The translations under genes and the position numbers were made by a program. The notes under the pieces were generated by a model. It did not search any database and had not been told where the DNA came from. It saw only the letters and a program-made list of their open reading frames with translations. This document shows, piece by piece, positions 35,661-44,198 of a DNA stretch of 50,139 bases. Position 1 is the stretch's first letter; each line of letters begins with the position of its first letter. Source of the stretch: Candidatus Sulfopaludibacter sp. SbA3. Its GTDB lineage: Bacteria; Acidobacteriota; Terriglobia; Bryobacterales; Bryobacteraceae. The stretch spans positions 1 to 50,139 of the forward strand of contig CAMDED010000042.1 of the NCBI GenBank assembly GCA_945893365.1. The letters are read 5' to 3'.

Positions 35661-36341
35661 TTACTCGGAAACCTGAACGAAACTTCCCACAAACGAACTC
35701 CGCTTGTCCGGGCTGCTCCACGTGCTTCCAAGGCCTTGGCCCTTGAAGCTGTGCGCAAGCGCAACCACCGGCATCGCATGATCGACATTCGTCAACGGCT
35801 TGTACCACACTTCCTCGTTCGCACAGATGTGGTCCAGCCCGTTTATCGCGCGCGTCTGGATCTTCGCCAGCTCGCCCGCGGTCAACGTCGCTTTCATGCT
35901 ATGCATGTCGTTGTTTTCAAAAACCAGATCGACCGGACGGTAGTCCACGCGGACTACATCCTGGAACAGGTCGCCGCCCATGCGTTTCACGAAACTGTTC
36001 AGCGCCAACCGTTGAACCGGCGTCGCCTTCTCGTCGATAATCAGCACCGATTTCACCGGGTAGGCCGTCGTGTAAACGTCGCCAAGCGTCGATTTCGCCC
36101 GAACCACGCCCACAACCGAAAGCCCCGATATGTCCACGCCCTGCCACGAGCCCTTCTTCACTTTCCAACCCATTACCGCCAGTTCTCCCATCAGGTAGAC
36201 TTCGGAATTGGCAAAACAGGGGCCAGTGTAGATGTCGGCGTTGCGCGCTTCGACGTAGTCGCCGTAAATAGTGGAAGCGGTGGGAATCCCGGCCGCAAAG
36301 GCCAGACTCGCTACCAGTAGAAATCCAAGAACAAACTTCAT
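35661..36341 (-). CDS. secreted protein, DUF1326-like
   Basis: 226 aa with a signal peptide (about 1-16, ending LAFAA). The text IYGDYVEARNADIYTGPCFANSE, WQGVDISGLSVVGVVRA and TLGDVYTTAYPVKSVLII follows the pattern of DUF1326 proteins, which are beta-rich and of unknown function. The gene has its own -10 box (36365-36370) right after the Cys-rich gene, so it may be made alone or by readthrough from the molybdenum hydroxylase operon. It ends at a strong terminator. Confidence 0.72.
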   Translation of the reverse strand: MKFVLGFLLVASLAFAAGIPTASTIYGDYVEARNADIYTGPCFANSEVYLMGELAVMGWKVKKGSWQGVDISGLSVVGVVRAKSTLGDVYTTAYPVKSVLIIDEKATPVQRLALNSFVKRMGGDLFQDVVRVDYRPVDLVFENNDMHSMKATLTAGELAKIQTRAINGLDHICANEEVWYKPLTNVDHAMPVVALAHSFKGQGLGSTWSSPDKRSSFVGSFVQVSE

Positions 36342-36364
36342 CCGTTGTACCTCGCTAATTAGAT

Positions 36365-36370
36365 ATTATA
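36365..36370 (-). promoter_or_regulatory. -10 box (TATAAT) for the DUF1326-like gene
   Basis: The minus strand reads TATAAT about 24 nt upstream of the ATG at 36341, followed by a GAGG site 8 nt before it. The box lies just past the end of the Cys-rich gene (36379). The -35 is poor. Confidence 0.4.
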
Positions 36371-36378
36371 CACCATCC

Positions 36379-36600
36379 CTACAACGCCTGATAGCAATTT
36401 CTCGCCGGATTACACTCGTAGTCGTCCGCGAGTTTGCCATCGGGTCCAAGACAGTTGTGCGTATGCTGGCACCAGAAGGCTCTATCGTTGCCGTGTGGAA
36501 CCGTCGGGTCCCACTCGGCTTCGATAAACAAACCCTTCCAGCGCAGCATCTGGCACCGGTCCTCGTCAATGTTGGCGAGACCGGGACGTTCGCCAGCCAC
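36379..36600 (-). CDS. small Cys-rich protein of the molybdenum hydroxylase operon
   Basis: 73 aa from GTG 36600, 2 nt after the TAG of the FAD subunit with a GGAAGGG site 7 nt before. It has five cysteines: Cys16, then two CX5C pairs (44/50 and 63/69) and His46/His48 in FWCQHTHNC. This arrangement suggests metal or disulfide chemistry. Text such as RCQMLRWKGLFIEAEWDP is regular and not shadow-like, supporting a real gene despite the small size. I do not recognise the family. Possible roles: electron transfer, cofactor insertion helper, or structural subunit of the hydroxylase. No signal peptide is seen. Confidence 0.68.
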   Translation of the reverse strand: MAGERPGLANIDEDRCQMLRWKGLFIEAEWDPTVPHGNDRAFWCQHTHNCLGPDGKLADDYECNPARNCYQAL

Positions 36601-36602
36601 CG

Positions 36603-37583
36603 CTATGCCCTTCCGCTTGCCGCCGCGAGCAATGCCCGCTTCACCGCCACCCGAGCCAGTTGGACCTTGTAAGCGTTCTGGCTGAGCGGAGTCGCGCTCG
36701 CAAGCGCCGCCTTCCCGGCTTCCTCGGCTACCGATTCCGTGATCGACTTTCCGGCCAGCAACTGTTCCGCCTGCGACGCCGCCCATGGCGTGGGCGCCAC
36801 GTGCCCGAGCACAACGCGCGCGCTCGCGACCGTGCTGCCCTTCATCTTCAGGGCCACCGACGCGCTCACCAGCGGCCAGTCGAGCGCCTCCTTCTGGCGA
36901 AGCTCGTACGTCGCGTTCTTCGTAGCCTCGCGCGGAATCAGAATTTCCGTCAACAGCTCGTTCGGAAGCAACGCAATCTCGCGCGAATTCTCGTTCTGCG
37001 GGGTGACGAAGAACTTATCCGCCGCCACTTCGCGCGAACCCGACGCGGACACCAGCTTCACCTTCGCGCCCAGCGAAATCAGCGCCGGACCCAGGCTCGA
37101 CGCACTCACAAAGTACGCCGGACCGCTATTGCCCAGAATTGCGTGATACCGGTTCTCGCCGCCCGGGATCAGCGACTTCCCATCCTTCGTGCCGAGCAAC
37201 CCGAAGCCGTTCCGGTAATACCAGCAGCGGGGCCGCTGGCACAGATCGCCGCCCACCGTCCCCATGTTCCGGATCTGCGGGCTTGACACGCCCCGCGCCG
37301 CGGCCACAAGCGAGGGATAGTTCTTCCGGACTTCCGCGTTCTCCATCAATTCGTCGAGCGTTACGGCGGCGCCAATGCGGAATCCCGCTTTACCCGCCGA
37401 AATACCGCCGAGCTCCTTGATGCCCTTCACGTTCACGAGCTTCGACGGCGTGGCCAGACGCTCCTTCATCAGAGTCAACTGATCCGTGCCGCCCGCCAGA
37501 ACGTCCACCTCGCCCCACTTGTTTTGAAGCAGCGCGGCGGCTTCCTTCACCGTCGTCGGACTTGCGTATTCAAAGGCTTGCAT
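36603..37583 (-). CDS. xanthine dehydrogenase family FAD-binding subunit
   Basis: 326-aa FAD subunit (CoxM/XdhB type). FAD-binding text: LLQNKWGEVDVLAGGTDQLT, ISAGKAGFRIGAAVTLDEL, QIRNMGTVGGDLCQRPRCWY. The motif PRCWYYRN with a Cys-containing insert suggests an extra [4Fe-4S] cluster like that of the aldehyde oxidoreductase PaoB type. GGAGG lies 9 nt before the ATG. It receives electrons from the 2Fe-2S subunit or passes them on. Confidence 0.92.
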   Translation of the reverse strand: MQAFEYASPTTVKEAAALLQNKWGEVDVLAGGTDQLTLMKERLATPSKLVNVKGIKELGGISAGKAGFRIGAAVTLDELMENAEVRKNYPSLVAAARGVSSPQIRNMGTVGGDLCQRPRCWYYRNGFGLLGTKDGKSLIPGGENRYHAILGNSGPAYFVSASSLGPALISLGAKVKLVSASGSREVAADKFFVTPQNENSREIALLPNELLTEILIPREATKNATYELRQKEALDWPLVSASVALKMKGSTVASARVVLGHVAPTPWAASQAEQLLAGKSITESVAEEAGKAALASATPLSQNAYKVQLARVAVKRALLAAASGRA

Positions 37584-39719
37584 TTAGGCATTCCTCCCTT
37601 CGAGAGCCGCCAGTACGCGGTCCGGAGTCAACGGTATTCGCGGCACGCGCACGCCGATGGCGTTCGCGACCGCGTTCGCGATCGCCGCCGGAATGGCGAT
37701 AGCGGAAGGCTCGCCCAGTCCGACGATCCCGCGCTTGTCGTGCTCGGGCGAGATATCCATGTACGCGACAATCTCCCCGATGTCTCCAATCCCCGACAGC
37801 TTGTAGAACTCCATGTCCGCGTTCAGCACCCGCCCCGTCACCGCATCGAGGATTCGCTCCTCGGTGAGCGCCGAGCAGATACCCATGATGACGCCGCCGT
37901 GGATCTGGCTCTCGGCCAGCTTCGGATTCACCACAAGGCCGCAATCGTTGACGGCCACGAACTTCTTCATCTTGACGATGCCGGTTTCCGTGTCCACTTC
38001 GACGTCGGCCATGTTGATGCCGCCCACTCCCTGCGCATTCAACCCGCCCGGGTTCTTCTGGTCGTTCTGGCCCATCTCGGAAATGACCTTCACGCCAAGC
38101 TTCTGGCAGGCCGCCTTCCACGTCAGCGCCTTGTCCGGCTGGCCCTTAACCTGAATGCGGCCATCCACCGCTTCCAGTTCCTCCTGCTTCGCGCCGAGCG
38201 ACGCCGCCACCGCCTCGTAGAGCTTCTCAAGAGCGTTGATGGTCGCCTTCCGCGTTGAAGAGGAAACGCCGCCGACCGTCGTCGATCCGCCCGACGGTCC
38301 CGAAGGCGGCAGGCTGTTGTCGCCGATCTTCAGGTTAATCGCGCTCATCGGCAATCCCAGCGTTTCGGCCGCAACCTGCGTGATGATGGTGCGGGTGCCC
38401 GTGCCGAGGTCCTGGCTGCAAAGCTCGATATCGATCGCGCCATCCGGGTGAATGACCGCGCGGCACTGGCTGTTATGACCGCCGCCGCCCCACGTCGCGA
38501 TCGCCAAGCCCAGACCGCGTTTGATCGGGCCCGTGCCCGAATCGCCGCGCTGATGCCACTTCTTGCCCCAGTCCATCAATTCCGACGCCTTTTTCAACTG
38601 CGAGCGGTAGACTTCGGGACGCGCCGTGAAATCGGCGTTCTTCGCGAACAACTCGACCGGATCCATCTTCAGCTTCGCCGCCAGATCTTCGAGCGCGCAG
38701 CACGTCAAATAGGTCGCCTGCTGATGGTTCGGAGCTCGCCAGGCGCGAACGCCGCCAGTGTTGGTCGAGATCGCGCTGTGGTTCTTCTTTTGATTGGGGA
38801 TGTTGATGAACACGTACGGCAGGGGCGGGCTTCCACCGCCGCCGAAGCCGCCCGTCGCCCAGGAATCCGACTGCCATCCCGTTAGCGTGCCGTCCTTTTT
38901 CGCCGAAACTTTGATCTTCGCGAAGGCCGAGGGACGCACGCCCGCGATCGTGAGCTCGGTCCGACGGTCAAGCAGCATCTTCACCGGTTTTCCGCCGCTC
39001 GCTTTCGAAAGGTGCGCGGACTCGACTCCCCACAAATCAGCGGCGAACTTACTTCCGAACCCGCCGCCAATGTAGTCCATCTTCACGTGAACGTCGGTCG
39101 CCGGAAGCTGCAAGCTCTTCGCCAGATCGCCGCCCACGCCCGTCACGTTCTGCGTCGAGGGCCGGTAATTGATTTCCTTTCCCTTCCACTCGATCACCTG
39201 TCCGTGCGGCTCCAGGCAGCAGTGCGTGATCACCGGGATCCCGTAGTTGCCCTCGTGCGTCACGTCGGCTTCCTGGAATGCCTTCTCCAAATCGCCGGTG
39301 ACGGTTTCGCCCGCCGCCTTCGCGCGCGTGCCGGCCTTCGAAATGTCATCTTCCTTAACAAGGTGCGGCAGCACTTCGTAGCCGACCTTGATCTTGCGCA
39401 CCGCGTCGCGCGCGATGTCCTCGGAGGTCGCCGCTACCGACGCCAGTTCCGCGCCGGCCCACTGAATCTCCGTGCCGGGCTTCGCAATAATGCGGACCGC
39501 GGTCACGCCGGGCAGCTTTTCCGCTTCGCTAATGTCGATGCTCGTCACTCGCGCGTGGGCGTGCGGACAGGTGAGAAACTCGCCGAACAGCATGCCGGGA
39601 GCGTTGAAGTCGGATGCATACTTGGCGCGGCCCGTCGACTTCGCGAGGCCATCCAGCCGTTCGAGCCGCTTGCCCATCAGGCGGCGCTTTTCCATCGGGG
39701 GCCAGCTATAGTTAGGCAT
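37584..39719 (-). CDS. xanthine dehydrogenase family molybdopterin-binding subunit
   Basis: 711-aa Mo-pterin subunit (CoxL/PaoC type) catalysing hydroxylation of an aldehyde or N-heterocycle. Family blocks include GRAKYASDFNAPGMLFGEFL, GGGFGSKFAADLW and DLGTGTRTIITQVAAE, and the active-site Glu is in VGLGEPSAIAIP. It overlaps the 2Fe-2S gene by 8 bp, with GGAGG just before its start. It has no signal of its own and would be carried out by the Tat-tagged partner. Confidence 0.93.
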   Translation of the reverse strand: MPNYSWPPMEKRRLMGKRLERLDGLAKSTGRAKYASDFNAPGMLFGEFLTCPHAHARVTSIDISEAEKLPGVTAVRIIAKPGTEIQWAGAELASVAATSEDIARDAVRKIKVGYEVLPHLVKEDDISKAGTRAKAAGETVTGDLEKAFQEADVTHEGNYGIPVITHCCLEPHGQVIEWKGKEINYRPSTQNVTGVGGDLAKSLQLPATDVHVKMDYIGGGFGSKFAADLWGVESAHLSKASGGKPVKMLLDRRTELTIAGVRPSAFAKIKVSAKKDGTLTGWQSDSWATGGFGGGGSPPLPYVFINIPNQKKNHSAISTNTGGVRAWRAPNHQQATYLTCCALEDLAAKLKMDPVELFAKNADFTARPEVYRSQLKKASELMDWGKKWHQRGDSGTGPIKRGLGLAIATWGGGGHNSQCRAVIHPDGAIDIELCSQDLGTGTRTIITQVAAETLGLPMSAINLKIGDNSLPPSGPSGGSTTVGGVSSSTRKATINALEKLYEAVAASLGAKQEELEAVDGRIQVKGQPDKALTWKAACQKLGVKVISEMGQNDQKNPGGLNAQGVGGINMADVEVDTETGIVKMKKFVAVNDCGLVVNPKLAESQIHGGVIMGICSALTEERILDAVTGRVLNADMEFYKLSGIGDIGEIVAYMDISPEHDKRGIVGLGEPSAIAIPAAIANAVANAIGVRVPRIPLTPDRVLAALEGRNA

Positions 39720-40356
39720 TCTTCCCTCCCTTCATTTCCTTTGCCGCTTCGAGGACGGCTTGCCGGACGCCGACGTAGGTGCCGCAGCGGCAGAGGTTGC
39801 CGCCCAAACCTTTCTCCACCTGTTCGAAGGTGGGATTCGGATTGCGGTCGAGGAAGCCCTTCGCCGCCATCACGAAGCCCGGCGTGCAATACCCGCACTG
39901 TTGAGCGTCGTTGTGTACGAACGCCACCGAAACCGGATGCGGCTTGTTCCCCGATCCGATGCCTTCGATGGTCTGAATGTCTTTGCCTTGCGCATCGATC
40001 GCGAGGACCGAGCAGGCGTAGACGACTTTTCCCGACATGATGACCGTGCATGCGCCGCAGGTCGCCCGGTCGCATACCTTCTTCGCGCCCGTCATATCGA
40101 GATGGTTTCGCAGTGCGTCCACCAGGGTCACGCGCGGCTCCACGGTCAGGTTTGTGCTTTTGCCGTTGATCCGCAGCGTAATCGGGACCGCGGCGGGTCC
40201 GGAGAAACCGCCGGGCGGTGGCGCCGCTTGCGCTTCGTTTTCAAGAATGCCGGCGCCTAGCGCACCGCTGCCGACGCCGATTCCTTGCATGAATCCGCGC
40301 CGGGAGAGGCCGCTTTGCCCAGTCTTTGGAACGTCAGGGTCTTTCCGTGAACTCAC
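39712..40356 (-). CDS. Tat-exported 2Fe-2S subunit of the molybdenum hydroxylase
   Basis: Electron-transfer subunit with a plant-type cluster (CDRATCGACTV and later a Cys in VYACSV) and a helical second cluster (CGYC, then CRC). An N-terminal SRRGFMQGIGVGSGA is a Tat signal, so the whole complex is probably periplasmic, as in PaoABC. I prefer the GTG at 40356 because AGGAAGG lies 6 nt before it, while the ATG at 40380 has no such site and would add 8 residues. The gene heads the operon. Confidence 0.92.
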   Translation of the reverse strand: MSSRKDPDVPKTGQSGLSRRGFMQGIGVGSGALGAGILENEAQAAPPPGGFSGPAAVPITLRINGKSTNLTVEPRVTLVDALRNHLDMTGAKKVCDRATCGACTVIMSGKVVYACSVLAIDAQGKDIQTIEGIGSGNKPHPVSVAFVHNDAQQCGYCTPGFVMAAKGFLDRNPNPTFEQVEKGLGGNLCRCGTYVGVRQAVLEAAKEMKGGKNA

Positions 40357-40380
40357 CAGACACCTTCCTTTCGTGCCCAT

Positions 40381-40539
40381 CGCAACAGGAACTATTGAGG
40401 TTGTAAAACAGGATTACTATATCACAAAAATAACGGTCAATAGCAAGCAAAATCGCGGGGGCGATTCCGGGTGGCGAATCCAGGCGGTCAAAACGCGCGC
40501 TACGCGAGGCTATGGTATCTTGCTCACCGGGACGTTCCG
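40381..40539. promoter_or_regulatory. divergent promoter region between the Mo-hydroxylase operon and the sensor kinase
   Basis: AT-rich stretch about 40395-40460. On the minus strand TATAGT with a nearby TTGACC (13-nt gap) may be a weak promoter for the hydroxylase operon. On the plus strand TATGGT at 40511-40516 could serve the kinase, with the ATG at 40540. Confidence 0.3.
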
Positions 40540-42450
40540 ATGGCCAAGCCGGCGACCTCGACCCACAGAAGCGCGGCAGTTCAGTACCTTGCGTATATTG
40601 TGCTGCCAGTGGTGGTGCTCCTCGCTCTGGGTACTCGAGTTCTCTGGCAGCAGCAACAGTTGATTGGCGCGATGACCCTTGACGCATTGCGCGCCGAGGC
40701 CGAGGCTCTGGTTCCTCGGGTCGAGTCCACGGTACGCCGCGAGGCCGAGGCCTGCTTGCGTGCTCCCGAGGTCTCGGCGCTGGCCACGGCGTTATCGAAT
40801 CCAACCGATATCAGGCGAACCCGCCTTCTGTTCGAGAAAATCCGCGAACGGCGACCGTTCGCCCGGCACTACTTCATTGTTAGGGATGGAGCCGTACGTT
40901 ACCCGTTGGTTCACGGCGTGGCGCCCCGCTTCACCCAGGAGACCGCAATGTCCCAATCCGAGATCCTCGAAATACGCGATCAGGCCGTCGAGAAAGCTCT
41001 CGCGGGATACCATCGGGCGTTCGATCTGGCTTCGTCGGAGTCCGCGAGGGCCCTGGCAGCCGCTCGAATCGCACGATGCCTCGCGAAACTGGGGCGCGAC
41101 AGCGAAGCAAAGAGAGCGTGGCGCGATATTGCCGCCAGGCACCCGGACCAATGCGACCCCGCGGGCCGCCCCTTCGGTCTCCTTGCCGCTCTCGAACTTC
41201 CCGAAATGCAGGCGGATGCCTTCAAGGATCTGACAACCGGCCGTTGGGAAATCGGCGCGGAGCAATTGGACTACTTCGTGTCGCGCCTGAATCAGCCGCA
41301 TCGCGGCACGCACTTCGTCGAACATCTTCAGCTCGCCGCCGCTTTCGAGAGCGCCTTCCACCGCGAAGCTTCCGCGCGGCCCGGCGAGGTGTATCCGTAT
41401 GCTTTTCGCGCCAATGAACGGGCATGGCAAGCGTTCTATTCGCTCGCTGGCAGCGGACCCTCCGAGATCATCCTCGCAGTCGTCGCCGATCCAGTGTGGA
41501 TTGCCGGCCAGGTGCCTGCGGGATTTCAGTTCGTCCCGGCCGGAGCCGCGCCGGACGCTCGGACCCGGGTGAAGTTCCAAACGCTGTTCCCGCACTGGGA
41601 ACTTTCGCTTACCCCGGCGGTATCGCGCGAATGGGAAGCCTCGACGCGGGCGAGGGCTGCCGGAGCCGCTGTTGCCGCCTGCCTGATTGGCTTCGTGCTG
41701 CTGGGCGGTGTAATGCTTATCCTGCGGGACTCCTGGCGCGAAACGGCGCTCAACAGACTTCACAGCGAGTACGTGAGCGGCGTCTCTCACGACCTCAAGA
41801 CTCCGCTCACCCTGGTCCGGCTCTACGCGGAGACCCTGATGAACGGCGATGGTTTCACCGCGCGCGAGCGCCGTTCTTACCTCCGGATCATCGTGGAAGA
41901 AGGGGAGCGTTTGACGCGTATCGTCGACAAGGTCCTCTTCTTCTCCGGCCTGGAAGAGAAGCGGCGCCGATTCGACTTTCGCCCGGGAGATCTTGTCGCT
42001 CTGGCCGCACGCACCGTCAACGCGTATCGTGAACACCTGGAGCGCCAAGGCTTCCAGGTGGACGTGGAACTGCCTGACGAACCGTTAGCCATTCGCGCCG
42101 ATCCGGAGGCGATGACGCAAGCGATCCTCAACTTGCTTGACAATGCGGTCAAATATTCGGGCGACTCCAAATGGATCGGAATCCGGCTGCGTTCCAGGGG
42201 GCAGTTGGCGGTTTTCGAAGTACGCGACCGAGGGATCGGAATTGCCGCCGAAGACCGCGAGAAACTTTTCGGGAAGTTCTACCGGGCAGCCAACGCGAGC
42301 GCTCTCGGAGGTCATGGCTTAGGGTTGTATCTGGTCCGCGAAATCGCCTCTGCCCATGGGGGCTCGGTCGAAGTAGAAAGCGCTTTGGGAGATGGCAGTT
42401 GCTTCCGCCTGGTAATTCCCAAGTCAAGCGAGGTTCAAGCTTCAGATTAA
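40540..42450 (+). CDS. membrane sensor histidine kinase, OmpR-partner type
   Basis: 636 aa. TM1 at about 14-35, a large extracytoplasmic region (36-372) with TPR-like helices (LASSESARALAAARIARCLAKL), TM2 at about 374-398. Then HisKA with the phosphoacceptor His417 in VSGVSHDLKTPLTLV, and HATPase_c with N-box LNLLDNAVKYSG, G1 DRGIGIA, F-box KLFGKFYR and G2 GHGLGLYLV. The frame is open to a GTG at 40471, but the ATG at 40540 gives a normal N terminus. The cognate regulator starts 7 bp after it. Confidence 0.9.
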   Translation: MAKPATSTHRSAAVQYLAYIVLPVVVLLALGTRVLWQQQQLIGAMTLDALRAEAEALVPRVESTVRREAEACLRAPEVSALATALSNPTDIRRTRLLFEKIRERRPFARHYFIVRDGAVRYPLVHGVAPRFTQETAMSQSEILEIRDQAVEKALAGYHRAFDLASSESARALAAARIARCLAKLGRDSEAKRAWRDIAARHPDQCDPAGRPFGLLAALELPEMQADAFKDLTTGRWEIGAEQLDYFVSRLNQPHRGTHFVEHLQLAAAFESAFHREASARPGEVYPYAFRANERAWQAFYSLAGSGPSEIILAVVADPVWIAGQVPAGFQFVPAGAAPDARTRVKFQTLFPHWELSLTPAVSREWEASTRARAAGAAVAACLIGFVLLGGVMLILRDSWRETALNRLHSEYVSGVSHDLKTPLTLVRLYAETLMNGDGFTARERRSYLRIIVEEGERLTRIVDKVLFFSGLEEKRRRFDFRPGDLVALAARTVNAYREHLERQGFQVDVELPDEPLAIRADPEAMTQAILNLLDNAVKYSGDSKWIGIRLRSRGQLAVFEVRDRGIGIAAEDREKLFGKFYRAANASALGGHGLGLYLVREIASAHGGSVEVESALGDGSCFRLVIPKSSEVQASD

Positions 42451-42457
42451 AGGCGGT

Positions 42458-43135
42458 ATGCCGAAAATTCTGATTGTGGAAGATAACGAGCGGATGGCGA
42501 GCGGTCTCGAGATCAATCTCCGGGCCGCCGGTCATGAAGTTGTGAAAACCACCCGTGCGGATCGCGCCGTTGCGACCGCGCTTCAGCATCGGCCGGACCT
42601 CATTCTCCTCGACATCATGCTCCAGCGCGACTCGGACGGCCTCGACGTGTGCCGGGATCTTCGCCGTCAGGCGATCGGGGCGGCCATTATCCTCTTGACC
42701 GCGCGCTCGACCGAGACCGACAAGGTTCTCGGTCTCGAATCCGGAGCGGACGACTATGTTACGAAGCCGTTCAGCCTGCCGGAGTTGATGGCTCGCGTCA
42801 GGGCCAACCTGCGCAGGGGCGAAGGTTCGGATCCCGTCACCTATAGCTTCGGCGGCGTGGAAGTGGATTTCCAGAAACTCCGCGCCGTGCGAGACGGCCG
42901 GCCTCTGAGTCTGACCACGAAAGAGTTTCAGTTACTGCGAATGCTCATTAGGCTTCGCGGCCGGACCGTAAGCCGCGAGCGCCTGCTCCGTGAAGTGTGG
43001 GGCTTCGAGCATGGGGCGGAGACGCGGACTGTCGACACCCACATACTGAATCTGCGGCGAAAAGTAGAGCGGGATTGCGGAAGTCCGGAGTATATACTGA
43101 CGGTTCATGGCGACGGGTACCTGTTCGCGGGGTAA
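42458..43135 (+). CDS. OmpR-family response regulator
   Basis: 225-aa regulator: receiver with ED at 8-9, phosphoacceptor Asp52 (LILLDIML), Thr in LLTARS and Lys in YVTKPFS, then a winged-helix DNA-binding domain (LTTKEFQLLRMLI, RTVDTHILNLRRKVE, GYLFAG). Paired with the kinase before it. The spaced palindromes at 43144-43160 and 43198-43218 lie directly downstream and in front of the PEP-CTERM gene, possible operator sites. Confidence 0.93.
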   Translation: MPKILIVEDNERMASGLEINLRAAGHEVVKTTRADRAVATALQHRPDLILLDIMLQRDSDGLDVCRDLRRQAIGAAIILLTARSTETDKVLGLESGADDYVTKPFSLPELMARVRANLRRGEGSDPVTYSFGGVEVDFQKLRAVRDGRPLSLTTKEFQLLRMLIRLRGRTVSRERLLREVWGFEHGAETRTVDTHILNLRRKVERDCGSPEYILTVHGDGYLFAG

Positions 43136-43143
43136 GTCTTGAC

Positions 43144-43218
43144 ACCTCTTGACAAGAGGTAACATCTATTTGCACTAGCGCCGGGAAGGAGACTTTACAG
43201 TTGGTTCATGACCAATTG
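43144..43218. promoter_or_regulatory. two inverted repeats upstream of the PEP-CTERM gene
   Basis: ACCTCTT-GAC-AAGAGGT (43144-43160) is a perfect 7-bp inverted repeat; CAGTTGGT-TCATG-ACCAATTG (43198-43218) matches at 7 of 8 pairs. Two TTGACA hexamers surround the first. The sites are consistent with binding by a dimeric regulator such as the neighbouring OmpR-type protein; no direct evidence exists. Confidence 0.45.
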
Positions 43219-43404
43219 TAACCTCCGAAAGAATCTTGCGCAGGCGCTATCTGCCGCGTTTCAACTCACTGGTTCGCCACGGTGGTAACACACACAAGTG
43301 GCTTCCACCCCCCCCTTAACCCCTGGCTCATGGCGCAACGTTTCCAACTGCAAACAAACAACGGTCACCAACTATCCACTAGTGTCGACAATCAGGAGAA
43401 AGCG

Positions 43405-44133
43405 ATGAAAATGAAACCGATGAAAACAAGTAATAAGACGAAGCTGTTCTCGTTGAACAAGTTAGCGGTCCTCGTGTTTACTCTTGTACCTCTTTCACTG
43501 GCCGGGACCTTTTCGGACGGGTTTGAAGGTTCTGTCGTCGACCCATTCTGGACGCTCGAAGGCGGCGGAACCGATGCGCTGACAACAGCCCACGCTCACT
43601 CTGGCACGCAGTCTTTGACCACTTCCACTCTCAGGTGGGCAACAACGAATTCGTTCGGGCCGTCCTATGGTACGGCAAGCGTCTGGGTATACGCATCGGA
43701 TACCACGTCGACGTTTCAACTTCAATTATTTAACAGCGGCGGTACGACGCTTTTCGCGATCATGATGAACTATGGCGGCTTCGACTTCTTCGACGGCAAT
43801 TTCTATACCTATGCTCCTTCGACGGGTTGGTCAGGCAGTACAGGGTACGGATTGTCAAACCCGGGCCCTGGTTGGTTTCAACTTTCCATCGATGCCAATC
43901 CCGTCGCTACTATCATGAAGATCAACGGGAACACAGTTCAGACGTATGAGGCGGCCCCGTTCTATGCAGTCCAGATGGGAACACATCTGGGCACTGGCTA
44001 TTTCGACGATTTCAGCATCACGACTGAAGACGTCCCCGAGCCTTCCGCCTGCGCTCTGTTCTGTGGCGGTCTGCTATGCCTGCTCGCTTGGCGCCGCACG
44101 CGCAACCTAGCCGAAGGTCGTCGCGGGCGGTAA
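43405..44133 (+). CDS. PEP-CTERM sorting-domain secreted protein
   Basis: 242 aa from ATG 43405, with AGGAG 6 nt before it. N-terminal signal (about residues 11-32), a beta-rich body (FEGSVVDPFWTLEGGG, a LamG-like sandwich pattern) and a C-terminal VPEPSACALFCGGLLCLLAW-RRTR, the PEP-CTERM motif plus TM helix and basic tail. It would be processed and anchored by an exosortase, part of the exopolysaccharide-associated sorting system. The frame opens earlier (43282), but that start has no ribosome-binding site. Located between the two-component pair and the beta-propeller gene. Confidence 0.87.
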   Translation: MKMKPMKTSNKTKLFSLNKLAVLVFTLVPLSLAGTFSDGFEGSVVDPFWTLEGGGTDALTTAHAHSGTQSLTTSTLRWATTNSFGPSYGTASVWVYASDTTSTFQLQLFNSGGTTLFAIMMNYGGFDFFDGNFYTYAPSTGWSGSTGYGLSNPGPGWFQLSIDANPVATIMKINGNTVQTYEAAPFYAVQMGTHLGTGYFDDFSITTEDVPEPSACALFCGGLLCLLAWRRTRNLAEGRRGR

Positions 44134-44198
44134 GGGCTGAAGCGTACAACGGACCACGCCCACGGGCACCGAAGTGCCATGGGCGACAATGACACTAC

